A stretch of DNA of 64,000 bases from Paraphoma chrysanthemicola. Its lineage: Eukaryota; Ascomycota; Dothideomycetes; Pleosporales; Phaeosphaeriaceae. The translations under genes and the position numbers were made by a program. The stretch is from assembly GCA_020744225.1 (NCBI GenBank), contig JAGMWG010000001.1:930001-994000 (forward strand). Direction: 5' to 3'. The notes beneath the pieces are model-generated. The model was not told where the DNA came from. It made no database searches and saw only the letters and a program-made list of their open reading frames with translations. Below, in pieces: positions 48,501 through 59,754 of this stretch. Position 1 is the first letter of the stretch. Each line of letters begins with the position of its first letter.

Positions 48501-49306
48501 AGGAGCTATTGGCACTGGAGTGGACCAAGAAATCTGATTCGAAAGCAGTCAATGTCAAAGCCATGTCAACTCTGTCGACTGATCTGGCCAACCTCGTTGC
48601 AGACACAATTCTGCATCTGGAAGATGCGAAGAAGCGAGCAGCCATCATCAAGCAGTGGGTTAAGATTGCTGCCAAGTGTCTTGAGCTGAACAACTACGAT
48701 TCGCTAATGGCAATCATCTGCTCTCTCAACTCTTCGATGGTCATGCGCTTGAAGAGAACGTGGGAGCTTGTCTCCCTCAAGACCAAGACCCGACTAGAAG
48801 AGTTGAAGGCCATCACTGACGTTGGGCGTAACTACGCTGTCCTTCGCCAGCGTCTGCACAACCATGTCGCCCCATGCATTCCTTTCGTGGGCATCTACCT
48901 CACGGACCTGACTTTTATTGATGTTGGCAACAATACCACACGGCAACTGCCCGGCGAATCTGGACAAGAGAGCGTGTCCGTAATCAACTTCGACAAGCAC
49001 ATGAAGACGGCTAAGATTATTGGCCAACTTCAATCATTCCAGGTGCCTTATCGCCTTGCTGCCATTCCCGAGATGCAAGACTGGATGGAGTCGCAGATCC
49101 AACGCATGCGCTCCAGCGACCAGGCCAATGTGCAGAGCTATTACCGTCGGTCTCTTCTTCTCGAGCCTCGCGACATCCAACACTCTACACGGGGCTCGCC
49201 TTCTATTGATCAAGGCACTTTCACTGCCGAGACTCGCACAAATTCGAAAGACAAGTTCGACTTCTTAAATTTCAACTTCTCGACAAGCAACCTCAAAGGT
49301 TCCTAG
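45539..49306 (+). CDS. Cdc25-type Ras guanine nucleotide exchange factor
   Basis: Activates Ras by GDP/GTP exchange upstream of cAMP-PKA and MAPK signalling. Exons 45539..46120 and 46184..49306 give 1234 residues; intron 1 has GTAAGT, a TTCTGAC branch and ATCAG. An N-terminal Ser/Arg-rich stretch precedes an SH3 domain at about 82-148 (LRAFYHYIP, then GWLPTNYCEPYD). Helical ERTGCLSRDS and LLGDLSSLVKTAKKLQETLQ follow, a conserved part of fungal Cdc25 proteins. A long Pro/Ser/Thr linker leads to RasGEF_N near 747-870 (HELVYNKEGQISGGSLPALV, FVTTFYLTFRLFTTP). The catalytic domain is at about 940-1180 (DPLELARQFTIIESRLF, NYDSLMAIICSLNSSMVMRL, PCIPFVGIYLTDLTFID). The frame is open upstream of 45539 but has no earlier ATG, and ACCATGGCT is a good context; an upstream exon cannot be excluded. 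Confidence 0.92.
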
Positions 49307-50012
49307 ACTTCTGCTGCGCTTCAGTGCGCTTCATTCTGTTTAACTCCACCTCTCCTCCTTTGCTGGTTGGATACCATGCATATCACAACGGCCCGGCTTG
49401 TTATACACAATTATACCGCGCGCGGCCATGGACATATCTAATGCTTGTGTCTCACCGCATCTCGCTTTCCTTTCATGTTACGGCCGGATATGATACCAAT
49501 GCTCAATTTTCTTTTCTGTTTTGTTTTATACCACATGGGCGATTTCATTGTGGGCGCATTGATTGGGGCAAAACACGGTTGCCGGATCTACTCATATCAT
49601 TTCTCACTCATTTTCATCGGGGCATTTTGGGGCATGCATCAAGTGGCTCTGGCGTTCAGAAACCAGAATCCGCTGGGTATGGCAGTCGAATGGCTTCGCT
49701 GCTGGGTGATCAAAAGCACTGCAAATAGGCAAAGGACCAAAAGGCGTTCTTGTATAGTCACTCATGTGCACATAGCCATGAGGAAGCAATCTGCTGATAG
49801 CTTTATCAAACAAAGCAGTCTCTCAAGTCTCAGTCTTAATCGTCATTGATTGCCATTACGTGAGGCTGCATCTAGAACCCAACGATATCGGAGTCCCTCA
49901 ACTAGCCAACAAATCTCGACCCCGCGGTTGCGACGCACGCAATTCCAACCCCACCAGCCTCGCGCAAACTTCCCTTCCAACGCGCCCCAACCGCACACTC
50001 GCATACACACTC
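49307..50012. other. Intergenic region, 3' side of Ras GEF and rhodanese leader
   Basis: Contains the 3' region of the Ras GEF gene, followed by the leader of the rhodanese gene. The rhodanese frame is open back to 49860 without an ATG. No other feature seen. Confidence 0.45.
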
Positions 50013-50465
50013 ATGGCACCACCCCAACACCTCCTCGTCGACGTGCGCTCGCCTGTCGAGTTCGCAACCGGCCCATTGACAAGCGACATCGCGCCAACCG
50101 TTAACATCGAATACACGCTCATCTCCCAACTTGCGCAAATCTACGCCGCGCAGGGCGTCATCGTAGACAAAGATGCAGACATCACGCTGTATTGTCGCTC
50201 GGGCCGGCGCTCGAACATTGCGCTCCAGACACTGAAGGACATGGGGTACTTGCATGTACGGGACATCGGTGGGTTCGAAGATGCGAAGCGCGTGTTGGAT
50301 AAAGAGCAGGTGGGGAGGCAGTTGGAGAGGGAGATGGAAGGGATGCAAAAGGAGAGTGGTGCAGGAGGCGATGGGGAGAAGAAAGAGGATCCGAAGAAGC
50401 ACATACGCGTCAAGAGTTTTGGTGCGCTGGTGGATGGGCTGAAGGCACTTGAGGGCGAAGCATAG
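50013..50465 (+). CDS. Single-domain rhodanese-like sulfurtransferase
   Basis: 150 residues, one exon. A single rhodanese domain: LLVDVRSPVEFATGPL near the N-terminus, VNIEYTLISQ, and the catalytic loop LYCRSGRRSNIAL with Cys61 as the sulfur-carrying residue. The loop CRSGRRS matches active sulfurtransferases of the GlpE/PspE type rather than phosphatases. YLHVRDIGGFEDAKRVL ends the fold. The C-terminal 45 residues are charged (EKKEDPKKHIRVKSF). The first ATG is at 50013; upstream the frame is open but lacks an ATG, and no mitochondrial presequence is evident from this start. Physiological acceptor is unknown. It ends 241 bp from the converging dioxygenase gene. Confidence 0.85.
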   Translation: MAPPQHLLVDVRSPVEFATGPLTSDIAPTVNIEYTLISQLAQIYAAQGVIVDKDADITLYCRSGRRSNIALQTLKDMGYLHVRDIGGFEDAKRVLDKEQVGRQLEREMEGMQKESGAGGDGEKKEDPKKHIRVKSFGALVDGLKALEGEA

Positions 50466-50706
50466 AAGAAAAGCTGCGCCTCTCAAAGGGGGAGCCTATT
50501 TGTGTGCGATGATGTGGTAAAGTATGTACAAAAATCCCATTCCCTCTCTCAACAAGTCCAGAACCTAACGAGTGTGTTGAAGCTTTTGCGCCCGCGGTAT
50601 ACTTCGCAGCCAAGTTTCAAGTCTCCGTGCCAGACGACTACCCGATCTCGCGCGATGTTTTCTATCGTACAATCGATCGTATCCGCTATCGAGAATAAGA
50701 AGTCGT

Positions 50707-52173
50707 CTACGCCCTCGGTCCATTGTGCTGCTGAGCGTGCGGACGCTGTTGCTGCTGGTTCTGCCTGCCGGGCCCGGCCTGGGGACCTTTACCATCGCCA
50801 CGCTGAGGACCGTTAGACGGGACAGCAGAGGGGGTAAGGCCTGAAAGGCTAAGGGTTGACTGACCAGCGAGAGAAGATGCGCCTGATGTAGACATGGTGA
50901 GCAGCGTGGTGCTCAGAGCAACGCTCGACGCGAGGAACGCCGAACCAGATGGCAGCGCGCCGGTGCCGCTGGGCCTGTTGCCGGAGGGGCGCGCGCCTCC
51001 GCCTCCACCGGAGTTCTCGTTCTCGACGCCGCCGTTCTCGGTCAGATATGCGGCGGGAGTGATGTTGTAGGCTGCGTTTGTGTCCATGCCGAATGCAAGC
51101 CAGCCGAAGATGCCGTCTGAAACTTTGTCGCCGAGGAGAACGTACTCGATGAAAGGATCAACGGTGCCGGCTTCCTCGGCCAAAATGGAGTCTTCGGCGT
51201 TGGTGGTGAGCTCTTGCTGGTTGGTGCTATATGGCGCCTCAACCTCGACTAGAGAAATGAGATCCTGGTCGAAGAACATCTGGCCGACGTGGGTGACTGA
51301 TTGGCCGGAGAGAGTCTCGTTGGCGTTGACAGTCGCGTCTTGGGATGTCATGACGTGGATGTGAGTCTGCGGGCATTGTTAGCCGACTATCAAGAAAACG
51401 TTGAGCAAGCAGGACTTACAGCACGGCCGGTATAATGACCCGGAAACGTCGTCTCGAAACTGACAACACCATCATCGTCTGACTGCTGGATTCCTCGGTG
51501 GAACGTCTTGTTGATGTTGCTCGCATCGTTCGAATTTCCATTCCCGCTCGCAACGACGCCAGAGTACACGCCGGTGCTGTTGCAGTGCCAAATCTCAAGG
51601 AACGCTTCTGGCACTGGCTCGCAAGTGTTGACATCAATGATCTGGATGTCGAGCGTGAGCGGCACACCCGCTTGGCCGTCAGTCACGTTTTCGCGGACAA
51701 GCTCGCCCTGCACCCAGTACGGGCCCTGCGTCGTCTCGGGGGTCAAGATGCAGCTGCTGTTCCCGGAGAAGAGAACGTCTGCATCCGAGTCGACGGTGAT
51801 GCCAGTCAGGTTGGACTTGTGGCTTGTCGCAAGGACGCTATCGAGATCGCGAGCACGGAGATATGGCTTCTCTGTTCGAGCGTTAGTCTACTTCATCGGC
51901 CCTTTGACGTGGAAATCAAAAAAACTTACCAACGCTGAGAGACCTCTTGGCCCGGGCCTTCTCAACCGCAGCAGCGCGACGGTTGTGCATTGCGATATCG
52001 TTTCCGCGCTTCTTCAAAGCATCCGCGCAGTGTGCGAGCGATCGTTTGTTTGCAGCAAAGTACGCTCTTCGCTCAGCCATTTCCTGCGCCGCTTCTTCTT
52101 TACTCTGTCCCGGATGCGCAACGACATTCTGCGCAAGAAGCGCCGCCGCGCCGAGGAAAGCCGTGAATCTCAT
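50707..52173 (-). CDS. Secreted intradiol ring-cleavage dioxygenase
   Basis: Extracellular Fe(III) dioxygenase family that opens catechol-type rings. Exons 52173..51930, 51871..51420 and 51366..50707 give 451 residues. A clear signal peptide (MRFTAFLGAAALLAQNVVA) is followed by a Glu/Ala/Arg-rich pro-region, then ILTPETTQGPYWVQGELVRE. The metal ligands are in place: Tyr of GPYW, Tyr of FPGHYTGRA, and the two His of THIHVM, the last pair just after intron 2. EAFLEIWHCNSTGVYSG is the conserved central strand. After the catalytic domain (to about residue 330) comes a Ser/Thr/Gly/Leu-rich stretch and a Gln/Pro/Arg-rich end, as in secreted fungal members. Introns are canonical, with GACTAAC and GCTAACA branch points. 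It likely acts on plant or lignin-derived phenolics. Confidence 0.9.
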
Positions 52174-53427
52174 GTTGAACTTTTTTTTCCAGATCCGAAA
52201 GACTGTAAACGAAGCGCTGTAGTCAAAAGTAGATGAAGTGAAAACGGGTATCACAAAGTTGAAGCTGCAGAATGCTCTGGGTGTGCAGAACCAAACATTT
52301 CTAGTGCCTTGGAGCTTTATATTAAGCTCAACACTGCAGTGCTGCGCATCGCGGTTCAAGCCTTCAGCCTCTTAGTCGTGGCTACACCAGCACTCACGTC
52401 AGCTGCCCTGGCCGGCGGTGCAAAGACACCCGCTGAGTCGTCACCAAGCATACGCAAGGCGCTAATTTAGTGAATAAGTCCCCGGCTTGGCGGGGGCATG
52501 GACCTGGAGCCGCAAGCTTGGCGCGATGGAATCGCAGTGAGATGTCTGCGGGAAGGTCCAGCGATGGGACATTTGTGAGATTGGGGGTGGACTTGGCGAT
52601 TGCTGGCTGTGCTGCAGGACATGTAAGCGGAGTGGAACACCAAGACGTGAATGTCTTGTGAGGAACATGAACATTGGATACTACAAGCACGCCTGAAACT
52701 CGTCGCAGTGAGCGCAAAAGCTGTAAATGCTCATGCATGTCCTCCCATAGCCCACCGCGTCGTCTTGTTTCAAAACACACACATTAGCCCTCCTCCGCCG
52801 CTCTCCAGCCCTGCCCTGCCAAACTACGTTCTCCTCCATCACCCAATCCTATCGCGTGTCTTACGCAGCATATCTCCATACCATGCAGCAATCACAATAG
52901 CCTAGCCATGTCTACGCAATTCCCCCGGCATACCATCTCAATCTGCTTCTGCGTACGTGGACATAGTCTTGGCACGTTCACCCAGCCTTTCCCGATTGAG
53001 TCAAGTCGCCCGAAGTTCACCCTGTGCGCACCCAATCGGCACACGCCCGATTATGCGTCTTTGCCTCAGGGAAATCAAATGTCCACCTTGACGACGCAAG
53101 TGTTCGCATGTCTGCAGTCTTGGCAGCGTTGCTTGAACAGCGGGATCAAGCGCTACACGACGCTTGAGCGCGTGCTTCGACTAGCTTGGTGTCGTTTGGC
53201 ATGGTTCAACGGCGGTGGAATGGGCCCGATGGTTTCATGGCTTTGGTGACGCGTTGAAGAGGGGAGGGAAACGATGGCGGAGAAGGACATCGGTAGGTCT
53301 AGCGAATGGGGAAGAGGGCGATGACGAGTTCTTGAAGCTGGGTTAAATTGAAGGTATTCTGGGAGTTTGGGACTGAGGTGGGTGGATGGATCAGACTGGA
53401 ATATGCCGTTGGAAAGTGATTCAGGCG
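52174..53427. other. Intergenic region, no supported gene
   Basis: About 1.25 kb between two minus-strand genes. Frames on either strand are short and without motifs. Holds the dioxygenase promoter and the 3' region of the mannosidase. Confidence 0.45.
52316..52321 (-). promoter_or_regulatory. Putative TATA box of the dioxygenase gene
   Basis: TATAAA on the minus strand, about 143 bp upstream of the dioxygenase start codon, inside a locally AT-rich patch. Position suits a TATA element with a leader of roughly 110 bases; this is inference from position only. Confidence 0.4.
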
Positions 53428-55922
53428 TCATAGCCTCGTCTTCATGGTGCCTTGCACACTCGATACACTAGGAGGTCTGTCCTGCACTTGCGTACCCCAT
53501 GCGCTCTCCGTGTTTCCCAACACCAATTCCAGCGTCCAACCTTCCGTGAAGAATTCATGGCCAATCCAGTTTCTCGTGTATTCCGCGCCATTCAGTTTCA
53601 CGCTCTGGATGTAAGCGTTCTTGTGCTCTTTGTCGAAGTTGATGTTGCGTATAGTTGCGGTTCTGTTGGTAAGCTGGTTGGTAACATTAACGCTCTCGAA
53701 GAATGGCGGAGTAATGAAGTAGACGTTTTGCCCTGGATTTGGAAAGAGTCCAAGCATGCTGAAGATTGTGAAGGATGCCATGGCACCGGAATCATCGTTG
53801 CCTGGAAGACCGGCTTGGGAAGTGTTGAATCGCGACGGGATGTCTGAAGTAATCGTAAGTATATGAAAACTTGAGAAGTGACCTGAGACTTACAATAATG
53901 CGCGCGCTTAGCAGATAAGGCAGGTCTGCCAGCATAGTGTGGCATATATACCGTCAAAAACACAGGCTCATTGCCAATATCCGCCAGACCCGACGTATGA
54001 AAGAAGTCCAGTCTCCTCAAGAACGTCTCTTCCCCGTCGAGCAATTCAATTACTTTGCCGATGTCGTGCGGTACGAAGAACATATACTCCCAAGCGCTAC
54101 TCTCAAACGTCTCGGAAGGGTTGGATGTCAGCGAACAGAAGTCGGCCAGCGGACTACAAGCAATCGGGTCTTGATAACCCCAGGTTCCGTTGAGGTACTT
54201 GGGCTGGAAGAAGCCGGTGAAGTTCGTGTTGACGCCGTTGATCGCTGATGTTTGGTCACGTTTGAAGAGGTTCTGCCAATTCGCTGATCGTGCCAGATAC
54301 TTCGTGTAAGTATCTTTGCCCAGCCCCCTTGCAAGAGTGGCAAGGTTAAAGTCGTTGTAGCTATACTCCAGCGTCCTCGAAATACTCCGCGAATTCGTTC
54401 CGAAGCCCACGGGATCGAAGTCTAGATAAGGAATAAAGTTCAACTTTTTCCAACTTGTGAGCCCGCCTCGGCCTTGGACGCTCCATTCCAGCGGCTCATT
54501 CTCGGCGTCGTTTACGATCGCTTCGTATGCGAGATTCCAGTCGATACCAGTGAGATTCTTAACGTATGCGTCCACAAGAACGTTGTCAGCATCTGAACCT
54601 CCTTGCGTCCAACCTTTGCATGTGCTCATCATGCAGTCAGGTAGCCAACCGCGGTGCTTGTATGTATCGAGCAAACTCCGGACCATGTTTGACATCATGA
54701 TAGGATCGAGGACGGTAAGAAATGGGAGCTGTACTCTCCACATGTCCCAGATGCAATAAAAGCTGTCAAAATATGGCTCGCTGCTTTGCCAATGTGGATT
54801 TTCGCCGGTGTAATTTTGGGGTGAGATCATTGTTCGATAAACAGCGCTCCAGAAGCTAGTCAACATGCTTTCGTTCACACCTCCTGGTTGAATAGATATT
54901 GGTGCAAGCTTCTCTCTCCATGCCACCTGGGCTGTTGTCACCAAGCTATCGAAGTCCAAGTCTAGGCTCGGTATTTCTCGTTCCGCATTTTGGCACGCTC
55001 GTTCTGTACTGACAAAGCTGAGGCCAATTCTGGCAAGTACAGATCTGGAAAGTGGTCCTTGAAGTCGAATGAAGCCTCCAGCCTGGAGATAAAAGAGATT
55101 GAAGCCCCTCGTAACGTATAGCTCTTTCGGCTCGGTGCCTGCTCGGTCATTCACCCAAACTCCCGAATCTTTTACTGTGCCTCCGAAGACATCCAGGCAG
55201 AAGTAAGCGGCGTACGAGCCAGCGCCGAAGCTGGATAGAAAGGTACCATTACCTTTCATTCGTCCACCTGTACCTCCATCCTCTGCTTCGATGCTAATCG
55301 ATGCATTTTGACGGCTCGCCCACAAATCCGTCAAATCAAGTAATATCAGTGGATTTGAGCTTCCATTGCCCACGGAAGAGGTATTGTTAAAGTCGAAGCG
55401 AAACAAGGCCGCGTGCTCCGACACAGTCATGTCGGCTTTAATTCCATTTTCAAGCGTCACCCCAAAGTAGCCTGGTCGCGCAACGATCGTGTCATTCTTG
55501 TATTGTGTAGCTCGTGCACCAATGGGGAACTTGCACGCGTTGATATCGTCGCTAGGACATAGTTGAGGAAAGATGGGAAAATTGCCTAAACTTGGATTGC
55601 CTCCTGTTCCGGAATCATGCAGTGCTGAGAAGCCGGTGATGTTGCTGCCGTCAGTTGAGAAGCCGCCAGTATTCTCACCATCTACGTCGGCGACAGCTAT
55701 TCTGTAATGAGCGACTGCATGAAGTGTGTGGGAAGTGTATGAACCTTTTGCCATGCCATATGGCAGAGTCGCACCAACGAAAACATTGCCGCCGCTCTTA
55801 CTACCAATCAACGGGTCGATCCAATCCAAAACATCCGTTCCCCATGAAGGGCGACTGTCAAATTCCGCGATTGTGCGCTCCACAAAGTGTGCGATGACTA
55901 TCAGGCAAATGACTACTTGCAT
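53428..55922 (-). CDS. Secreted GH92 alpha-1,2-mannosidase
   Basis: Calcium-dependent exo-mannosidase of glycoside hydrolase family 92, 814 residues from exons 55922..53894 and 53843..53428. It starts with a signal peptide (about 1-19) and reads VLDWIDPLIGSKSGGNVFVG, then ATLPYGMAK, the family's N-terminal block. GFSALHDSGTGGNPSLGNF, FYCIWDMWRVQLPFLTVLDP and GWLPDCMMSTCKGWTQGGSD form the catalytic region. SANWQNLFKRDQTS and NGTWGYQDPIACSPL follow, and the intron lies within YYIPSRFNTSQAGLPG. GNDDSGAMASFTIFSMLGLF holds the catalytic Asp pair. The 50-bp intron has GTAAGT and TTCAG. Many NxS/T sites fit secretion. With the dioxygenase next door this forms a small pair of secreted degradative enzymes, though they need not be co-regulated. 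Confidence 0.95.
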
Positions 55923-57108
55923 CGTGTTATGGGCGCCTCAAGTTGTCAAGCCAAGGAAGGAGGCTTACTTTCGCCTCCTGGGCATCCTGACAGCAACTGC
56001 GGTCCATACATGTCTGACGAGTAACGTCATTTAGGTGAGATGCTTGGTGCGCCTGATGCTCCTTCCCAACTGAGTGATCCTTGATTGCGGGGTAGGAAGT
56101 AACCACTCAGCCGGTACTATCATCCTTGAAAAGATCGTCATGTCAGGATCCATGGATGATCCAGGAAACAAAGAAAAGACTCAGATTAGTTATGGAATGT
56201 AAAAGCTTGATGTAACCCCTGGCTGAATTTTGTTCTGGTTTCGCTGTCTTCACCGCCTGTCTTCCTTCGCGTAGCACCATGATCAGCACTTGTACAACCG
56301 CAGCGGAGCAAAGGTGATGGTCTCTGCAAATTTAATCTGCTCCGCTGCCGTGGTACTGACCGGTGGGGCTGGTCATCTGATAGGAATCCGGTCGAGATAT
56401 CTATATATGCTGGGCACGCCGGCCACCCGACCAGTCAGACCAAAGGCACATTTATGAACGCATTTTAGATTTGTATTTCATGTACATACACGAGAGTTTG
56501 TTTCGTAGCGCGTTTGAGGGAATTTAGAAACTCGACATTGTGAAAGAAACTGGACGCCAATGCAAGAGTTCTCATGCCTCCCTTGTTGGCTTCGGCGTAA
56601 GGCGAAGTCGTCATGCAATGCAGAGAAATAGGTTTCACTACTAGTTGTCGATAGCTGGGTGCATCTTCGCACGATGCTTCGGAAGCTGAGCGAATCATTT
56701 GTAACATTTGTCACACTGCTTTCTGCCAGCATGTTTGTATCCGTGTTTTCTGGCTGAGTCTTTGGTTTCGCAAGATTTCCCACAATGGTATTCCGCCGCA
56801 TATGAGCGAGGAAAAGACATGATCTTCCTCTTTTTCGAAGCGGGCTCGCCCTCTCTGAGCAGCTCCTCATTTTCATGCTGCTCTTCATCTCTTACAGAAA
56901 CATTGCCCTATGTGGCATTTTCGTGCGGGCATAGTACGGGTGCACTATGCTGCGATAGCGATGTCGGGGGCAAAACCGACAATTCTAGGAGTCTAAGGTC
57001 AATCGGAATTTCGTGTGGAGGAGGATTGGCCACTCTAGAAGCTCGAAGAGGAGCTTGGAGAGACGGTTAAGAAGGCGAAGGAGCGGCCTGTGGCGAAGTT
57101 GGGGTGGC
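55923..57108. other. Intergenic region, no supported gene
   Basis: About 1.2 kb upstream of the mannosidase gene and downstream of the broken gene at 57.1 kb. Short frames only; nothing recognised. Confidence 0.45.
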
Positions 57109-57971
57109 TTAGAGACTTTTCGATGCGGCCTCAGGAGATTTTGAAGCGACTTCTAGGGAGCTTACTCCTGCTGCAAGAGGTGAGGAGGCAGCTTGGGAAG
57201 TACTCGAGGCTAGTGGAGACAAGCTTGACGAAATGCTGCAGCTTGGGTTGATCGCGAGGCGCTCATCAAAGAGGGTGATCTGAAGTTGCTCAATGACCTT
57301 CTCCATGACATCTGCAAGCCTGAGGTCACCGAAACGCTCAAAATGTGCCATCTTTGCAGTATTTTGTTCCTTGATAGAGGCCTCGAGGTCGCCGATCGAA
57401 GGGTAAAATGCTAAACATTGCACCACAGCGCGCGCTGTGGTTACAAGGCCTGTGAGTTGAGCTAGAAGATGTAAGTAAAGATCGAAAGACAGCTTGGGGC
57501 TGAGAGTATCTTACAAAGAGTAAGGTCAGGCCAGCAACCTTTGATCCATATTGTGGGCGTCGACCTCGGGACCTCCAGAGCGATCGAAGTTCGTAATTCG
57601 CTCTTGTATGCACTTGGAGGGAACGAATGAGCTCCTCGAGCGCGCGTAAGATTGATAATAGCTCGTACCTAAAAGACTGAATCTGGAATGCGCTCTATCT
57701 CCGCTTTGAACGCAGAGACAAGCGTGCTAATGCTCGAGTACTCTTTATTGAAGCTAAAGAGAAGGGGAAAAAGGCAATTGCTCGATTACGCAATAGTCCA
57801 GTCTTGTGCGCGTAGGCCATGCTGGAGCCGTTCGCGCCACGAGAACTTAGTCCAGTTAACAGATACAGAGTGTTCGTCATGATGAAGTCTCTCGCGTTGC
57901 AGGAGGCTGAAGAAGCAAAAGTCAAAGATGGTGAGGTTTGAGGCGGCGAGTCTTGATGAGTCGACGACCAT
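57109..57971 (-). pseudogene. Broken gene for an unknown helical fungal protein
   Basis: Several coding-looking pieces line up on the minus strand but cannot be joined into one frame. From an ATG at 57971: FFSLLQRERLHHDEHSV, then NWTKFSWRERLQHGLRAQDW. A shift near 57789-57754 leads to NKEYSSISTLVSAFKAEIER, ending in TAG at 57674..57672 after IPDSVF. Another frame continues immediately with YELLSILRALEELIRSLQVH and YGSKVAGLTLLF, then a GTAAGA donor. A last frame has ARAVVQCLAFYPSIGDLEAS, AHFERFGDLRLADVMEKVIE and a Ser/Ala-rich tail ending at 57109. The amphipathic helices and shared style suggest one former protein, similar to short helical fungal proteins. No intron set repaired all breaks: one gap of 36 bp is too short, and the stop lies in exon sequence. 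Function unknown. Confidence 0.45.
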
Positions 57972-59138
57972 CGCGTCGCTCCCAGACGCAGCTGCCACCT
58001 ATTGGCGATGCGAGGTGGCGAAGTTAGTTGAAATGACAGGAAAGACGCGACTTCAGCTCGATCCTCCCATCTCAATTCCTGCACTCTCCTTTCCTCTCCT
58101 CAGCCAGGCCTGCTGCACTCTCAATAACAGCGAGTACACGAGCATGCGATATCCTCTTCTTCATCATTCTTCATGGAGCTAGATTTCTGAAGCTACTCGG
58201 ACCACAGCAGTACGGCACGGTGGATGTCGCCTTGAGTGAGTCACTGCGACCTCTGTTGAGATATTATTATTCCTTTCTGTCCAGAAGCGGCTTCTCGGGG
58301 GCAGTGCATCCTGTCCGGGGTGTTGGACGACTCCAGATCATCTCCTTCTGCCTTAAAGGCAGCTCGTTTCTAGGTCTGGGACTAGTGCAGTCTACTTGGT
58401 ATCCCTAGCTAGGGAATGATGAACGTTTCAGACTTTTGCTTGCGTTTGTGAAAAGGTTGCACTGGTTCGATGTACTAGCCTGTGATGTTCGTACTATGTC
58501 TATTCATCGAAATTGGAATTTCATTCATGCATCGAGACCTCTACTCCAATGATCATGTTACCCCTCGCTTGGACCGAATGTCGCTGGATACTTGAAGTCG
58601 TAAGCTGGAGTAAGCGTTAAATCTGAGAGGACCAAGAACTGGTTGGCTGCGCATATCAAGCAGCCGGTGAGCCCTATGCTAGCGGGTGTCTGCCATTCAT
58701 TCAGATGATCGTTCACCAACTCCCTCGGCCATGCCGCGACGTGAGCACAGTGACGTTCACCCATTGTCCCGATTAGGAAACTCATGGCACGAAAAACGCC
58801 TTTCCCGTTTGAGTTACAATTCGCGCGATGCATAGACTCTTGAGATGCCCGGGAAGACACATCGAGAAGCAGGAGGCTATGCATGCCAACTGACGTATGT
58901 CGAAGTTTAGGTCTTGCGTTCAGGAGCCTGCTTGTCGCTCGGGTACACGAGCCGACCATCCCGACCACAGTACTGACACTGAACACGCCTCGTCTGGATA
59001 CTGGAGAGATCATCTGGAGTAATTAACAAGCAAAAGTATCCTCATCTTAGTGACCGCGGCGTTAAAGCTGTTTGGGAAATCCTGTTCCGCTCTGCTGCAG
59101 CCACTGACGGAGACCTTCCGTAAGAGCAAGCATCTCAT
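57972..59138. other. Intergenic region, no supported gene
   Basis: About 1.2 kb between two broken genes. A 151-codon minus frame (59013..58558) has no recognisable domain and is probably chance. Confidence 0.4.
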
Positions 59139-59754
59139 TTAAGTGTGGGCCACATGTTTGCGTTCCAGATCCCATGCATGATGCACCAAAATGTCCTCGT
59201 ATAGTCCGAGGACGGGTGCATAGTCGCCGACGTCGTCGCCATGGCCCTTCTGCCTTGTGAAGGTAACATGGGCTTACGTGCTATCCCACCCACTGAGAAT
59301 CAGAGCCGGGTGGCTTCCGAGCGGTGCGTCGCAACGCTAGCTACGTGCAACTTTACACGAGTTGCTGCCTTGTAGGGCTTGCACTCTGCTGCCGCCTGTT
59401 CCAAATCTCCGAGATGTTCTACGCTACTTCACATTTCTCCAGTGCTAAAATAGGCGCATCCAATGGTAGCGAGCTCATGCTGTCGAGTCCCACTTGAATA
59501 GTCCACTGGAGCTTGAGCATGGCTTCTTGGGGGCCCAAAACCTCGTCCCGCCCTGGAGAAGCAAGGAAAATGAGATGCGCTTCCAGAGTTGGCCATATGC
59601 CCAAAATATACAGCTTCGTGGGGTCCTCGATGCAGCTGTAGGATTTAGAGCTCGTTTGCAGTTTGACCAGGACAACTGATAGGCTCCCAAGCAGCTGAGC
59701 GTCACTGGCGTGAAAGCCGCTCAAACGCAGTTGGGTTACCTCAAGGACGGCCAT
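59139..59754 (-). pseudogene. Broken ABM-type (dimeric alpha/beta barrel) protein gene
   Basis: The intact first half, 111 codons from the ATG at 59754, reads VLEVTQLRLSG, YSCIEDPTKLYILGIWPTLE and SPGRDEVLGPQEAMLKLQW, then LDSMSSLPLDAPILALEKCE. This resembles fungal proteins made of two antibiotic-biosynthesis-monooxygenase-like ABM halves. The expected second half continues in other frames: EHLGDLEQAAAECKPYKAAT after a shift at the 59419 stop, RCDAPLGSHPALILSGWDS after a second shift, and DDVGDYAPVLGLYEDILVHH to the TAA at 59139. A TAG replaces the Trp expected before RCDA, and a TAA interrupts the DS-x-AHVTFT stretch. Two shifts plus two stops mean no full protein is made; a 111-residue half protein remains possible. 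Confidence 0.7.

Noticed and set aside
57423..57440. Perfect 18-base palindrome CCACAGCGCGCGCTGTGG
   Set aside because: Striking, but it lies inside the coding-looking end of the broken helical gene (ARAVV); alternating GC makes it plausible by chance.
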